DNA of 33,237 nt. Origin: Defluviitaleaceae bacterium. GTDB taxonomy: Bacteria; Bacillota; Clostridia; Lachnospirales; WQUN01. Both the position numbers and the translations under genes were made by a program. The stretch's first letter is position 1. Each line of letters opens with the position of its first letter. Below, one piece after another: positions 16,885 through 26,819 of this stretch. Location of the stretch: positions 1 through 33,237 of the forward strand of contig WRBD01000024.1 in NCBI GenBank assembly GCA_009779835.1, given 5' to 3'. A model generated the notes under the pieces. That model was not told the origin of the DNA. It searched no databases and saw only the letters and a list, made by a program, of their open reading frames with translations.

Positions 16885-18518
16885 CCTTTTAAGAAAATAT
16901 GGACTGTTTCATCTTTAACCGTTATGTATTTTATAATCCGACGAAACAGTTGAAGTTTTCTTTCGTAATCGACTTGTTTTATTAGGCTGGGAAAATCCGT
17001 AATGATTTTTTTAGCTTTTTCAATATCGCCCGGGCGGCTGTCTTGCGAATGCATTTCATCAAGACGCTTTTGTTGTTTTTCGCGCTCAATGTTTAATGCT
17101 TCGATATCCGCGTATATATTTTGTTTAATACTTTCGGGTGCGGAACGTAAATTTGCAATTTGATTTTTAATTTCATTTTCAATTTTGCTAAGACGTTTTT
17201 TTATATCGTGCTGCTCGTTTTCTTTTTTGTATGATTTCAAGGTGGTTTTCAGCAGTTCGCTAAAAGATTCTTCGCTGCTGATTTTACATATTTGGCCTAA
17301 AACGAAATTATCCAAATCAAAACCCTTTACGTTTGGAGAATTCTCGCATCCGCCTTTTTTGCGGTATTTTACATCGCACACATAACGAAACCGCATGGAA
17401 CCGTCAGCGTTATAACGCCCGCTTTCGGCGCGTACGAACATTCGGCTATTACAAACTACACAGCGCACAAGTCCTGACAGCAACGCCCGCGAAGCTTCTT
17501 TGGGTCTGGCGGAATTGTTTTTTGAAATATCCGCCATAATATTCTGAGCCTGAATCCACTCTGCGCCGTTTATGATGCCTTTGTGCTTTCCAACAGAAAC
17601 AATCCAATCTTTTATTTCGCGCCGTAACGACCTTTGCGTGTATGTCGGGTCTAATGTGCGCGATTTTTGATTTATCTCTTTTGTTTGTTCTGTTTTATTG
17701 TATGCCATTATGCCGCGAATACCGTCAAAATCCGTATCCTCCGCCCATACAGTAACATTCAAAGACTCAAAATAATTTTGAATTCCGGAATCCGCAACAG
17801 CGTAAACGGGATTTAGTAAAATATTTTTTACGGCAATGGATGTAAATTCTTTTCCTTTTTTAGTTTTAAAACCTTCGTTGTTTAATTTCGTAAGCGTCGC
17901 ATTATAGGAATTTGTTTGCAAAAATAATTTGTAAAGACGCCTAACCGCTGTTTGCTCGTCATTCGCGGGTTCAAGATGATTGATTGTTGTTTTTCGTCCG
18001 CTTACGAACAGTGTTTCTTTTTTTGAAGAATATCCTAACGGACATTCTCCACCCAACCAACGCCCTTCTTTCGCGAGTTCATACATATTGTCGGTTATTC
18101 GCTCGGCGATAATATCGCGTTCAAATTCCGCAATCGCACTGAGAAGAGCAATCATAATTTTTCCCGTGCGCGAACTTGTGTCCAGTTCCCTGTCGCTGAC
18201 CGAAACGAAAACAATTCCCTTCTGCTCCATTTGCTGGACAAGGTTTAATAAATCTATTGTTCTGCGTGAAATTCTGTCTATTTTGTAGCAAATCACGGCA
18301 CTGATTTTATTTTCTTCGATATCTTTTAACATTAATTTATATTTTGGTCTGTCTGCGTAAAAACCGCTTTTTCCTTCGTCTTCGTAAATTAAAATTTCCG
18401 ATTCCGCAACATCAAAACGGGCGCGCGCAAGCGCAATGCATTTTTCCTTTTGAACTTCAATGCTTTTGCCTGTCTCTGTTATTTTCGATTTTCTTACATA
18501 CACCGCAATTTTTTTCAT
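16860..18518 (-). CDS. Large serine recombinase B, 552 aa
   Basis: The catalytic domain starts IAVYVRKS11 with TETGKSIEVQKEKC, CYKIDRISRRT and SAIAEFERDIIAERITDNM. The recombinase domain contains LLNPVYAVADSG, the zinc ribbon LVRCVVCNSRMFVRAE … YVCDVKYRKKGGCEN, and a coiled coil spans about 425-510. It shares the EIKDWIVSVGKHKGII segment and general layout with recombinase A (11126-12793), but the two are clearly diverged. A weak ribosome site (TTGGTGA) precedes the ATG on the minus strand. It is convergent with the kinase gene and divergent from the giant surface-protein gene. No relaxase or other transfer gene accompanies it, so it is either a relic or a stand-alone switch. Confidence 0.92.
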   Translation of the reverse strand: MKKIAVYVRKSKITETGKSIEVQKEKCIALARARFDVAESEILIYEDEGKSGFYADRPKYKLMLKDIEENKISAVICYKIDRISRRTIDLLNLVQQMEQKGIVFVSVSDRELDTSSRTGKIMIALLSAIAEFERDIIAERITDNMYELAKEGRWLGGECPLGYSSKKETLFVSGRKTTINHLEPANDEQTAVRRLYKLFLQTNSYNATLTKLNNEGFKTKKGKEFTSIAVKNILLNPVYAVADSGIQNYFESLNVTVWAEDTDFDGIRGIMAYNKTEQTKEINQKSRTLDPTYTQRSLRREIKDWIVSVGKHKGIINGAEWIQAQNIMADISKNNSARPKEASRALLSGLVRCVVCNSRMFVRAESGRYNADGSMRFRYVCDVKYRKKGGCENSPNVKGFDLDNFVLGQICKISSEESFSELLKTTLKSYKKENEQHDIKKRLSKIENEIKNQIANLRSAPESIKQNIYADIEALNIEREKQQKRLDEMHSQDSRPGDIEKAKKIITDFPSLIKQVDYERKLQLFRRIIKYITVKDETVHIFLKGYSSSINR

Positions 18519-18614
18519 TTAATCACCAAGAAAATTTTATACACTATTTGCTTATAATATGTATATTTGCTAATATGAAAAAGCTTTTCTAAACAAAAAG
18601 AAGGAGTGTTTAAC
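18519..18614. promoter_or_regulatory. Divergent promoter region between recombinase B and the giant protein gene
   Basis: This is a 96-bp A+T-rich interval. TATAAT (18553-18558) is a good plus-strand -10, without a convincing -35. A dyad GAAAAAGCTTTTC lies near 18577-18589. AAGGAG (18601-18606) is the ribosome site that sets the start of the giant gene at ATG 18615. Confidence 0.45.
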
Positions 18615-21600
18615 ATGATTGCCAGAAAAAACATTGGCAAAATATTTGTGCTTGCGGTTGCATTGGTATTTGCGTTGGCGGCAGGCGGCAAATATATCGC
18701 AACCACAAATGCAACACAGGAATTTCATGAAATTCTCGTAGCTACATACGGGGAATTACAAACCCAAGTAACGTTTACAAGCGATGCAGCAATTAAAATC
18801 ACACTTGCCGGAAATATTAACGGAACTACAGGATTAATAATTGAAAATGATTTTACCTTAGACTTAAACGGTTATACCTTAAACATTGATTTGCCTAACG
18901 CAACAGGCAGAAACGCAAACGGAATAACCCTGTCCGACGACGCGACACTTACGGTAATGGACAGCAGCGAGAACGAAGTAGGCAGTCTTACCGTAATAAA
19001 CAGGTCAACGGATAGTACAGTCGGTTTTGGCGCAGCAATCAGTACGACAGACGGCACGCTAATCATCCAAAACGGCACGGTAACTGCCACAGGCGGAAAT
19101 CGCGGCGCGGGTATCGGCGGCGGTTTTGGGCGTTCAGGCGGTACGGCAATAATAAACGGTGGTACAGTTACCGCCGCAGGCGGTTCAAATGCCGCGGGCA
19201 TTGGCGGCGGCGGTGATAATTGGCTGAATTGGGTTGACGGCGGGGGAAGTGGCACGATAACAATAAACGGCGGCACAATAACCGCCACCGCGGGAAGCTT
19301 CGACGGCGACAGCAGAGCCATAGGCAGGGGCAACCGAGGTAATATTTTTGGTACAATTAGCATTGAGACACCTTTTTATCAATACTGGGCTAACACAACA
19401 AGCCAAGCACCCGGAACACAGGGGACAATATTCCCTATACCATTCGCGGAATACAAATATGTAAGGATTGTACAAATTCAACACCCCACAGACCCGCAGG
19501 ATATATTACGTGTGGCGGCGTTAGATGGCGGCGAATTCAAGTTAGAGCAAGATATTAATGGCACTTCCCTAATCATCGCCAACGATTTTATCTTAGATTT
19601 AAACGGTTATGCCTTAAACATTGATTTAAACAATACTTCAGGAAGGATTTCAAACGGTATAACCATCACAAACAGCGTTACATTTACGATAATGGACAGT
19701 AGCGAGAACGAAACAGGCAGTCTTACCGTAATAAACAGGTCAACGGACAGCACAGTCGGTTTTGGTGCGGCAATCAGCACCACCGACGGTACGTTAATCA
19801 TCAATAGCGGCACTGTGACAGCCACGGGCGGAAATCGCGGTACGGGTATTGGCGGCGGGTTTGGGCGTTCAAATGGTACGGTAATAATAAACGGCGGTAC
19901 GATTACCGCTGCGGGTGGTTCCGGCGCGGCAGGCATTGGCGGCGGCGGCGATAATTGGATGAATTGGGTTGACGGTGGCGGCAGCGGCACGATAACAATA
20001 AACGGCGGCAATATAACCGCGACAGCGGGAAGTTCCGACGGCGACAGCAGAGCCATAGGCAGAGGCAACAGAGGTAATATTTTTGGCGAAATCAATATTA
20101 CAATGCCCTTTTATCAATATTGGGCAAACACAACAAATGTAGCACCCGGAACACCGGGGGCAATATTCTCCATACCATTTGCGGAATACAAATATGTAAG
20201 GATTGTTCAAATTCTGCAACCCACAGACCCGCAAGACATATTACGTGCGGCGGCGTTAGCCGGGGGCGAATATAAATTGGAGCAAGATATTAACGGCACT
20301 GCCCTAATAATCGGCAAAGATTTTGCCTTGGATTTAAACGGTTATGCCTTAAACATTGACTTAAACAATACATCGGGAAGAGTTTCAAACGGAATAGCCA
20401 TAACAAACGACGCGACATTTACAATAACGGACAGCAGCGAAGACGAAACAGGCAAACTTACCGTAATAAACAGGTCAACGGACAGCAACGTCGGTTTTGG
20501 TGCGGCAATCAGCACGACAGACGGCACGCTGATAATCCAAAACGGCAATGTGACAGCCACGGGCGGAAACCGTGGCGCGGGTATTGGCGGCGGGTTTGGG
20601 CGTTCAAATGGTACGGTAATAACAAACGGCGGTACGATTACCGCTGCGGGTGGTTCCGGCGCGGCAGGCATTGGCGGCGGCGGCGATAATTGGATGAGTT
20701 GGGTTGATGGTGGTGGCAGCGGTACGGTCACAATAAACGGTGGCAATATAACCGCGACAGCGGGAAGTTCCGACGGCGACAGCAGAGCCATAGGCAGGGG
20801 CAACAGAGGTAATATTTTTGGCGAAATCAATATTACAATGCCCTTTTATCAATATTGGGCAAACACAACAAATACAGCACCCGGAACACCGGGGACAATA
20901 TTTCCTATGACATTTTCCGATTACAAATATGTAAGAATTGAGCAAACACAACCATCAACAAACCCGACGGATTTATTGCGTGCGGCGGCGTTGGCGGGCG
21001 GCGAATACAAACTGGAACAAGCTATAACCATAAACGGAACGGTTAACGGCGCATCATTAATAGTCGGAAGTAATTTTACGTTTGACTTAAACGGTTACGC
21101 CTTAAACATTGATTTAAACAGTATAGCAGGAAGGATTTCAAACGGAATAACCATAACAAACGGCGCGACATTTACAATATTGGACAGCAGCGAGAACAAA
21201 ACCGGCAGTCTTACCGTAATAAACAGGTCAACTGACAGTACCATCGGTTTTGGAGCGGCAATCAATACGGCAAACGGTACGTTAATCATCCAAAGCGGTA
21301 CTGTTACAGCCACAGGCGGGCAATATGGCGCGGGCATCGGCGGCGGCATGGGGCTTCCGGGCGGAACGGTAACAATAAACGGCGGTACAGTTGCCGCCAC
21401 GGGCGGCCATTACGCCGCGGGCATCGGCGGCGGTGGCGGCGGTTTGCTGAACTGGAATTGGGTTGAAGGCGTTAACGGCGGCACGGTAACAATAAACGGC
21501 GGCACAGTAACCGCAACGGCGGGAAGCGGCGATAACGACTGGAGAACCAACATAGCCATAGGCAGGGGAAACTGGGGAGAAGACGACGGCACGCTTGATA

Positions 21601-24600
21601 TTGCAATGCCCCATTATCAATATTGGGCTAACACAACAAATCAAGCTCCGGGAATACAGGGGGAAGTGTTCCCCATACCATTCCCCGATTACAAATATAT
21701 AAGGATTGAGCAAACTCAACCTTCAACAACCCCGGTTGATTTATTACGTGCGGCGGCGTTGGCGGGCGGTGAATACAAGCTGGAGCAAGCTATAACCATA
21801 AACAGCACCCGCAACGGCGCATCGTTAATAATCGGAAAAAATTTTACTTTGGATTTAAACGGCTACACCTTAAACATTGACTTATCCGAAGCAACGGGCA
21901 GAACCGCAAACGGAATAACCATTTCAAACGAAGCGGTATTTACGGTATCGGACAGCAGTGAAAATAAAACAGGCAAGCTTACCGTAGTAAATGGTTCAAC
22001 CGACACTATGGTTGGCTTTGGCGCGGCAATAAGCACCACAAACGGCACATTTATAATCCAAAGCGGCGCGATTACAGCCACAAGTGGGCAATATGGTGCG
22101 GGTATCGGCGGCGGAATGGGGCGTTCAAACGGTACGGTAATAATAAACGGCGGAACGATAACAGCCGCGGGTGGCTCTGAAGCCGCGGGTATCGGCGGTG
22201 GCGGCGGCGGTTTGATAGATTGGACTTTTATTGACGGCGGCGGTGTCGGTACGGTAACAATAAACGGCGGCACAGTAACAGCAGTAGCGGGAAGCTTAGG
22301 CTGCGACAGCAGAGCCATAGGCAGGGGCAACCGAGGTGATTTTCTTGGAACAGTTACAATTACAACACCCTTTTATCAACATTGGGCAAACACAACGACT
22401 TATGCACCCGGAACACAGGGGACAATATTCCCCATACCCTTCGCCGAACTCAAATATATAAGAATTGAACCGTCACAAACAAAAAATCCGTTGGATTCTT
22501 TACGGGACACAGCATTAGCGGGGGGCGAATACAAACTCGAACAACCTCTAACCATAAACAATGCCTATAACGGCGCGTCATTAATAATAGGCAAAGATTT
22601 TACTTTGGACTTAAACGGCTATGCCTTAAACATTAACTTATCTAACTTAACGGGTGGCGGAAGCGCGAACGGAATAACCATAACAAATAACGCAACCTTT
22701 ACAGTAACGGACAGCAGTGAAAACGAAACAGGCAGCCTTTCCGTAATAAATAACGCAACAAGCAGTGGAGAAGGCTTTGGCGCGGCAATAAGCACCACGG
22801 ACGGTACGTTAATAATCCAAAACGGCACGGTAACAGCCCAAGGCGGCTATATGGCCGCGAGTATCGGCGGCGGAGTGTGGCGTTCAAATGGCATGGTAAT
22901 AATAAACGGCGGCACGGTTACAGCCGAAAGGGGCGCGTTTGTTGCGGGCTTATTCGGCGCGGGAATCGGCGGCGGCAGTTACGGTGACGGCGGTACGGTA
23001 ATAATAAACGGCGGTACGGTGAGAGCCGAAGGCGGCTTTAATGCCTCGGGAATCGGTGGCGGTGACCGTGGCAACGGCGGAGCGGTGACAATAAACGGCG
23101 GCACGGTGACAGCCGTAGCCCTAGCGGATGGCACCGGAGCTGCCGGCGGTGGAAGAGCCATAGGCGGCGGTGGCGTAGGTATGTTCGACGAGGAAAAAGA
23201 AAACGGCACTATTAATATTACAATACCCCACTATCAATACTGGACTAACACAGCAAATACCGCTCCCGGAACGCAGGGCAATACTTTCCCCATGCAATTT
23301 CCCGACGATGAAATATTCAGATATGTAAAAATTGCACAAGCTGTCCCTGTCAGCATTACAACAAGCGCGAACAACCCCGCTTACGGAACGGTAACATCAA
23401 GCGTTTCGCTGGCGGCGCAGGGTAAATTAGTTCATGTAACCGCAATACCAAGCATAGGTTATGTTTTTGATAGTTGGGAAGTTTTATCGGACAATAGCAC
23501 ATTGGTAAGCATTGATTTAAACAGTGAAATCTTCACAAAAAACGCGACCTTCATCACACCGCACGATGCGGTTTCAATCAGGGCAAACTTTGTACCCATT
23601 ATGATTAATGATTTGGAAAAAGAACTGCGTATAGCCGCACAAACAGGCGGCAAATACTTACTACCCGCTAATATAACCATAAATGAAGCATTATATAATG
23701 TCGGTTTTTCGGTTGAAAATAATTTTATTCTTGACTTAAACGGATATAGCTCAACCATTGATTTACCCGACTTACAAGGCATGAACGCTAACGGCATATC
23801 CATCGCAAGCGGCATGACTTTTACAATCATTGACAGCAGCGCGGGCACGACAGGTTCGCTTGATGTTATTAACCGTTCTACAAACAGCACAATCGGTTAT
23901 GGTGCGGCAATTGAAACTACAAACGCGACATTAATAATACAAAGCGGTACGGTAACAGTCACGGGCGGGCATCATGGCGCGGGCATAGGCGGCGCAAGCG
24001 GCGGTGCGGGCGGCACGGTAATAATGGAAGGCGGCATAATAACCGTTGAAAGCTCCTGCGATACAACAAAAGCTGTCGGCGGCGGTAACGGCAATACCGA
24101 TGATGGTACGATTATTGTAACAATTCCCTATTATCAATATTGGGCAAGCGCGCACGGCGCGGCAAACGCAACAGAAAAAGGAGCGGTATTCCCGATTCCC
24201 ATTTCCGATAATTTTTATAGATTTATTAAAATTATGGAAGCCGCCGCGCCTGCAACCACAATCGAAAAACTGCGGCATGGGTTGGCTACGAGAGTGTCTT
24301 CATATACGCTCACAGAAGATATTACGATAAATGATGTGTACGGTATCGAAGAACATTCGGCAGGGCTTGTGATTACAAAAGACATAACACTCGACCTTAA
24401 CGGATTCAATTTGGAAATTGATTTACCCGCTTTAATCGGCGGAACATCTAACGGTATAAAAATCCTTTCCGGTGCAGCCCTGACTATATCGGACAGCAAG
24501 CACAGCGGAACATTAACGATTACAAACGGGTCATCAAACCCTGTAACCGAGTTTGGCGCGGCTATCAACACCGACGACGGCTCGATTATTTTTGATATTC

Positions 24601-26543
24601 CCAACTATCAATATTGGACGAGTACCGATAACACAGGCCCCGGTACAACCGATACGGTATACCCGCCGGTTCTCTCCGATGTAAAACTCATCAGAATTAA
24701 AGTAGGCCCTATGCCCGAATTACCCACAGTTACGAATGGTATTTCCGATAATATTTCCATGACAAGGGCAACCGTATACGGAAACATTATCGCGGACGGC
24801 GGCGGGCATATAAGAAGCTATGGTTTTTATTATGGCATAGCGGGAGAAGAGCTTATAAAAGTTACAGCCGGCACAGATAACAGAACAGGCTCTTTTTCCC
24901 ATACGCTAACAGAGTTATCATACTCATCGGATTATATATACAAATTTTTTGCGGTAAACGGGTGCGGGGAAAGTGTCAGTGATGAATTATCATTCAGCAC
25001 ACCGGGCGGCTACCACTGGAATACAAGCAGGGCTTTAACGGCAAATTTACCCGGTTTTAATTTTGCAAGTGTCCATGAAATAGACGGCAATTTATTAATC
25101 GGCGACTTTGTTACCCTTTATTCCGAAGGTGTAAGCCATGTGGTTATAAGGGTAAACGGAACACTTACACTGGGAAGAAATGCCTGTATAGTGGTACGCA
25201 ACGGTTTTTACGCCAACGCACCGACTGTTTCGCCATTCAGTGTAAACCAGTCTACCATCTCGTCTCTAGCTTCCTTTACAGGAGACGGATACGAGCTATA
25301 CCCCGGAATTTACGGGCGCGGCGGTGACGGCGGGCGCGGTGGCATAGGCTTCAACGGCACTACGCGCAGAGTGAATTTGGGATTTGGAGAATTTTACTGG
25401 GAAGGCGGCGACGGCGGTGATGGCGGCGACGGCGGCGGAGGGGGATTCGGCGGCGGAACAGGCGGCGCGGGCGGTGCAAGAGGTAACGGGGCAACGGCTG
25501 ATATTAACGGTATCCATGGGTTTGCCGGCTCAAGCGGCTGGAATAACGGCGGAAACGGCGGCGGCAGTAACAGAGGCGGTGCAGGCGGCGGCGCAACAGG
25601 GATTGGCGAACGCGGATTAACCGGGTCAACAGATTGGCGCAGCGGCGGAGGCGGTGGTGGCAACGGCGGTACCGGTGGCTTTGGCATAATGGGTAGGCAA
25701 AGCAATGACGGCAACTCCGGCGGCGGTGGCGGTGGCGGCGGTTATGGCGGCGGCATTCTTACCATCGTTGCAAAGGAAATTGTATATGACGATACTTCAA
25801 GGATTTTAGTATCAGGGCAGCAGGGAGGAAACGGCGGCGGCTCCAGCGGCGCGCCGGGATTAGCCGGGAGAAATGGCGATGGCGGAATCATCATTATCAA
25901 TTCGCCTACTCAACTGCCTTTATCAATTTACAATGCAGGCGGCGAAACGGGTATACACCGGTCCGGTCATGGTGTAATTACCGGAACCCCTGCGCGGGTA
26001 TTTACAAACATAAACGAGGTTGATTGGGATACCGTCACTAACTATACGGTAACTTTTAACTCCGGCGAAGCTGCAACATTTAAGCACCCGGATAATATAA
26101 CGAACCCAAGAGAAAAAACCATTGGAGTGGGAATTAATGGCGAAAGAAGAATAAACAATTTGCCACGGATGAATGAAATGAACGCAGACGGAAATGTTCA
26201 CAGGTTCGGCGGCTGGCGCGACGAAAACACAAACAAATTCTTACGCGACGGCGATTTAATAACCGGAGATATGACCGTAACAGCGGTGTGGGTAACTGTC
26301 GCTTCATTAAACGAAAACCGCGAAAACCAATTCCTTTTAGGCGACGCGAACGATGACGGACGTTTAACATCCGCCGACGCAACCGCAATCGCAAAGTGGC
26401 TGATTGCCCCCGATGACCTGAAAGACCCAAACTTCTGTGAGTTTTCTGCGGATATTACAGGCAAAGGTTATGTAACTGTTGAGGATATTACCATGCTTGC
26501 AAGATTGCTTGTTGGGCTTGATGTATTTTCCGCATTGAATTAA
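18615..26543 (+). CDS. Giant secreted repeat protein with C-terminal dockerin, 2,642 aa
   Basis: A signal peptide (about 1-25, KIFVLAVALVFALAAGG) is followed by eight repeats marked by DLNGY or DLNGF at about residues 83, 328, 573, 824, 1080, 1332, 1707 and 1927. Each has a short beta-strand run (TLIIQNGTVTATGG), a GAGIGGG turn and usually YQYWANT. They resemble right-handed beta-helix surface proteins. Between repeats 6 and 7 is an InlB/Flg_new-like domain (about 1576-1664). Then come an Fn3-like domain (about 2033-2133), a glycine-rich block (about 2232-2430), a second InlB-like domain (about 2476-2562) and a type I dockerin (about 2574-2640) with two calcium loops (GDANDDGRLTSAD, ADITGKGYVTVED). 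The dockerin implies binding to a cohesin partner. ATG 18615 is chosen by AAGGAG. No catalytic residues are recognised. Confidence 0.92.
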   Translation: MIARKNIGKIFVLAVALVFALAAGGKYIATTNATQEFHEILVATYGELQTQVTFTSDAAIKITLAGNINGTTGLIIENDFTLDLNGYTLNIDLPNATGRNANGITLSDDATLTVMDSSENEVGSLTVINRSTDSTVGFGAAISTTDGTLIIQNGTVTATGGNRGAGIGGGFGRSGGTAIINGGTVTAAGGSNAAGIGGGGDNWLNWVDGGGSGTITINGGTITATAGSFDGDSRAIGRGNRGNIFGTISIETPFYQYWANTTSQAPGTQGTIFPIPFAEYKYVRIVQIQHPTDPQDILRVAALDGGEFKLEQDINGTSLIIANDFILDLNGYALNIDLNNTSGRISNGITITNSVTFTIMDSSENETGSLTVINRSTDSTVGFGAAISTTDGTLIINSGTVTATGGNRGTGIGGGFGRSNGTVIINGGTITAAGGSGAAGIGGGGDNWMNWVDGGGSGTITINGGNITATAGSSDGDSRAIGRGNRGNIFGEINITMPFYQYWANTTNVAPGTPGAIFSIPFAEYKYVRIVQILQPTDPQDILRAAALAGGEYKLEQDINGTALIIGKDFALDLNGYALNIDLNNTSGRVSNGIAITNDATFTITDSSEDETGKLTVINRSTDSNVGFGAAISTTDGTLIIQNGNVTATGGNRGAGIGGGFGRSNGTVITNGGTITAAGGSGAAGIGGGGDNWMSWVDGGGSGTVTINGGNITATAGSSDGDSRAIGRGNRGNIFGEINITMPFYQYWANTTNTAPGTPGTIFPMTFSDYKYVRIEQTQPSTNPTDLLRAAALAGGEYKLEQAITINGTVNGASLIVGSNFTFDLNGYALNIDLNSIAGRISNGITITNGATFTILDSSENKTGSLTVINRSTDSTIGFGAAINTANGTLIIQSGTVTATGGQYGAGIGGGMGLPGGTVTINGGTVAATGGHYAAGIGGGGGGLLNWNWVEGVNGGTVTINGGTVTATAGSGDNDWRTNIAIGRGNWGEDDGTLDIAMPHYQYWANTTNQAPGIQGEVFPIPFPDYKYIRIEQTQPSTTPVDLLRAAALAGGEYKLEQAITINSTRNGASLIIGKNFTLDLNGYTLNIDLSEATGRTANGITISNEAVFTVSDSSENKTGKLTVVNGSTDTMVGFGAAISTTNGTFIIQSGAITATSGQYGAGIGGGMGRSNGTVIINGGTITAAGGSEAAGIGGGGGGLIDWTFIDGGGVGTVTINGGTVTAVAGSLGCDSRAIGRGNRGDFLGTVTITTPFYQHWANTTTYAPGTQGTIFPIPFAELKYIRIEPSQTKNPLDSLRDTALAGGEYKLEQPLTINNAYNGASLIIGKDFTLDLNGYALNINLSNLTGGGSANGITITNNATFTVTDSSENETGSLSVINNATSSGEGFGAAISTTDGTLIIQNGTVTAQGGYMAASIGGGVWRSNGMVIINGGTVTAERGAFVAGLFGAGIGGGSYGDGGTVIINGGTVRAEGGFNASGIGGGDRGNGGAVTINGGTVTAVALADGTGAAGGGRAIGGGGVGMFDEEKENGTINITIPHYQYWTNTANTAPGTQGNTFPMQFPDDEIFRYVKIAQAVPVSITTSANNPAYGTVTSSVSLAAQGKLVHVTAIPSIGYVFDSWEVLSDNSTLVSIDLNSEIFTKNATFITPHDAVSIRANFVPIMINDLEKELRIAAQTGGKYLLPANITINEALYNVGFSVENNFILDLNGYSSTIDLPDLQGMNANGISIASGMTFTIIDSSAGTTGSLDVINRSTNSTIGYGAAIETTNATLIIQSGTVTVTGGHHGAGIGGASGGAGGTVIMEGGIITVESSCDTTKAVGGGNGNTDDGTIIVTIPYYQYWASAHGAANATEKGAVFPIPISDNFYRFIKIMEAAAPATTIEKLRHGLATRVSSYTLTEDITINDVYGIEEHSAGLVITKDITLDLNGFNLEIDLPALIGGTSNGIKILSGAALTISDSKHSGTLTITNGSSNPVTEFGAAINTDDGSIIFDIPNYQYWTSTDNTGPGTTDTVYPPVLSDVKLIRIKVGPMPELPTVTNGISDNISMTRATVYGNIIADGGGHIRSYGFYYGIAGEELIKVTAGTDNRTGSFSHTLTELSYSSDYIYKFFAVNGCGESVSDELSFSTPGGYHWNTSRALTANLPGFNFASVHEIDGNLLIGDFVTLYSEGVSHVVIRVNGTLTLGRNACIVVRNGFYANAPTVSPFSVNQSTISSLASFTGDGYELYPGIYGRGGDGGRGGIGFNGTTRRVNLGFGEFYWEGGDGGDGGDGGGGGFGGGTGGAGGARGNGATADINGIHGFAGSSGWNNGGNGGGSNRGGAGGGATGIGERGLTGSTDWRSGGGGGGNGGTGGFGIMGRQSNDGNSGGGGGGGGYGGGILTIVAKEIVYDDTSRILVSGQQGGNGGGSSGAPGLAGRNGDGGIIIINSPTQLPLSIYNAGGETGIHRSGHGVITGTPARVFTNINEVDWDTVTNYTVTFNSGEAATFKHPDNITNPREKTIGVGINGERRINNLPRMNEMNADGNVHRFGGWRDENTNKFLRDGDLITGDMTVTAVWVTVASLNENRENQFLLGDANDDGRLTSADATAIAKWLIAPDDLKDPNFCEFSADITGKGYVTVEDITMLARLLVGLDVFSALN
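18830..24610 (+). repeat. Eight long direct repeats inside the giant gene
   Basis: The repeat unit is about 735-770 bp (245-256 codons) for the first five intervals. The sixth interval is longer (1,125 bp) because of an inserted domain and extra GAGIGGG turns, and the seventh is about 660 bp. Units 2 and 3 are nearly identical over about 290 bp (from 19861 and from 20596, a 735-bp offset; roughly 10 differences by eye), which points to recent duplication or gene conversion. Confidence 0.85.
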
Positions 26544-26568
26544 AAACTCATCTTTACAGCAAAATGAC

Positions 26569-26620
26569 AAAACAACCCCCTTCAACGCTTGTAAAAAATG
26601 CGGCATTGAAGGGGGTTTTG
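26569..26620 (+). terminator. Rho-independent terminator after the giant gene
   Basis: CCCCCTTCAA (26576-26585) pairs perfectly with TTGAAGGGGG (26606-26615), followed by TTTT, with flanking A-rich sequence that extends the stem. It lies 25 bp past the stop codon and cleanly separates this transcript from the next gene. Confidence 0.9.
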
Positions 26621-26743
26621 TAATTACAGAAAGTCGCAAAGAAGCGAGTATTAATGACACAAGACTTTTACGCGCTCATGTCCTTGTTGCGTGTTCAGTA
26701 ACATGTTAAAATGTGCAAACGCAATCGAGGGTGGATAGTCAGA

Positions 26744-26770
26744 TTGTATATTTTGTAATAAAAGTATAAT
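26744..26770 (+). promoter_or_regulatory. Candidate promoter of the alpha-2-macroglobulin gene
   Basis: A consensus -10 TATAAT (26765-26770) follows TTGTAT (26744-26749) with a short 15-bp spacer, 50 bp before ATG 26820. The rest of 26621-26743 shows nothing else I can identify. Confidence 0.5.
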
Positions 26771-26819
26771 CAAACAGGTTTATTATAAAAACCCCGTGCG
26801 GGTAAGAGTGGAGGACTTT

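Noticed and set aside
18872-25714. Many long proline-, isoleucine- or cysteine-rich minus-strand frames opposite the giant gene
   Set aside because: They are the complement of the repeated Gly/Thr/Asn-rich codons, recur with each repeat and lack ribosome sites.
25310-25900. Glycine-rich GGC repeats as a possible CRISPR or tandem-repeat array
   Set aside because: The repeats are irregular codon-level Gly runs in a continuous reading frame, with no spacer structure.
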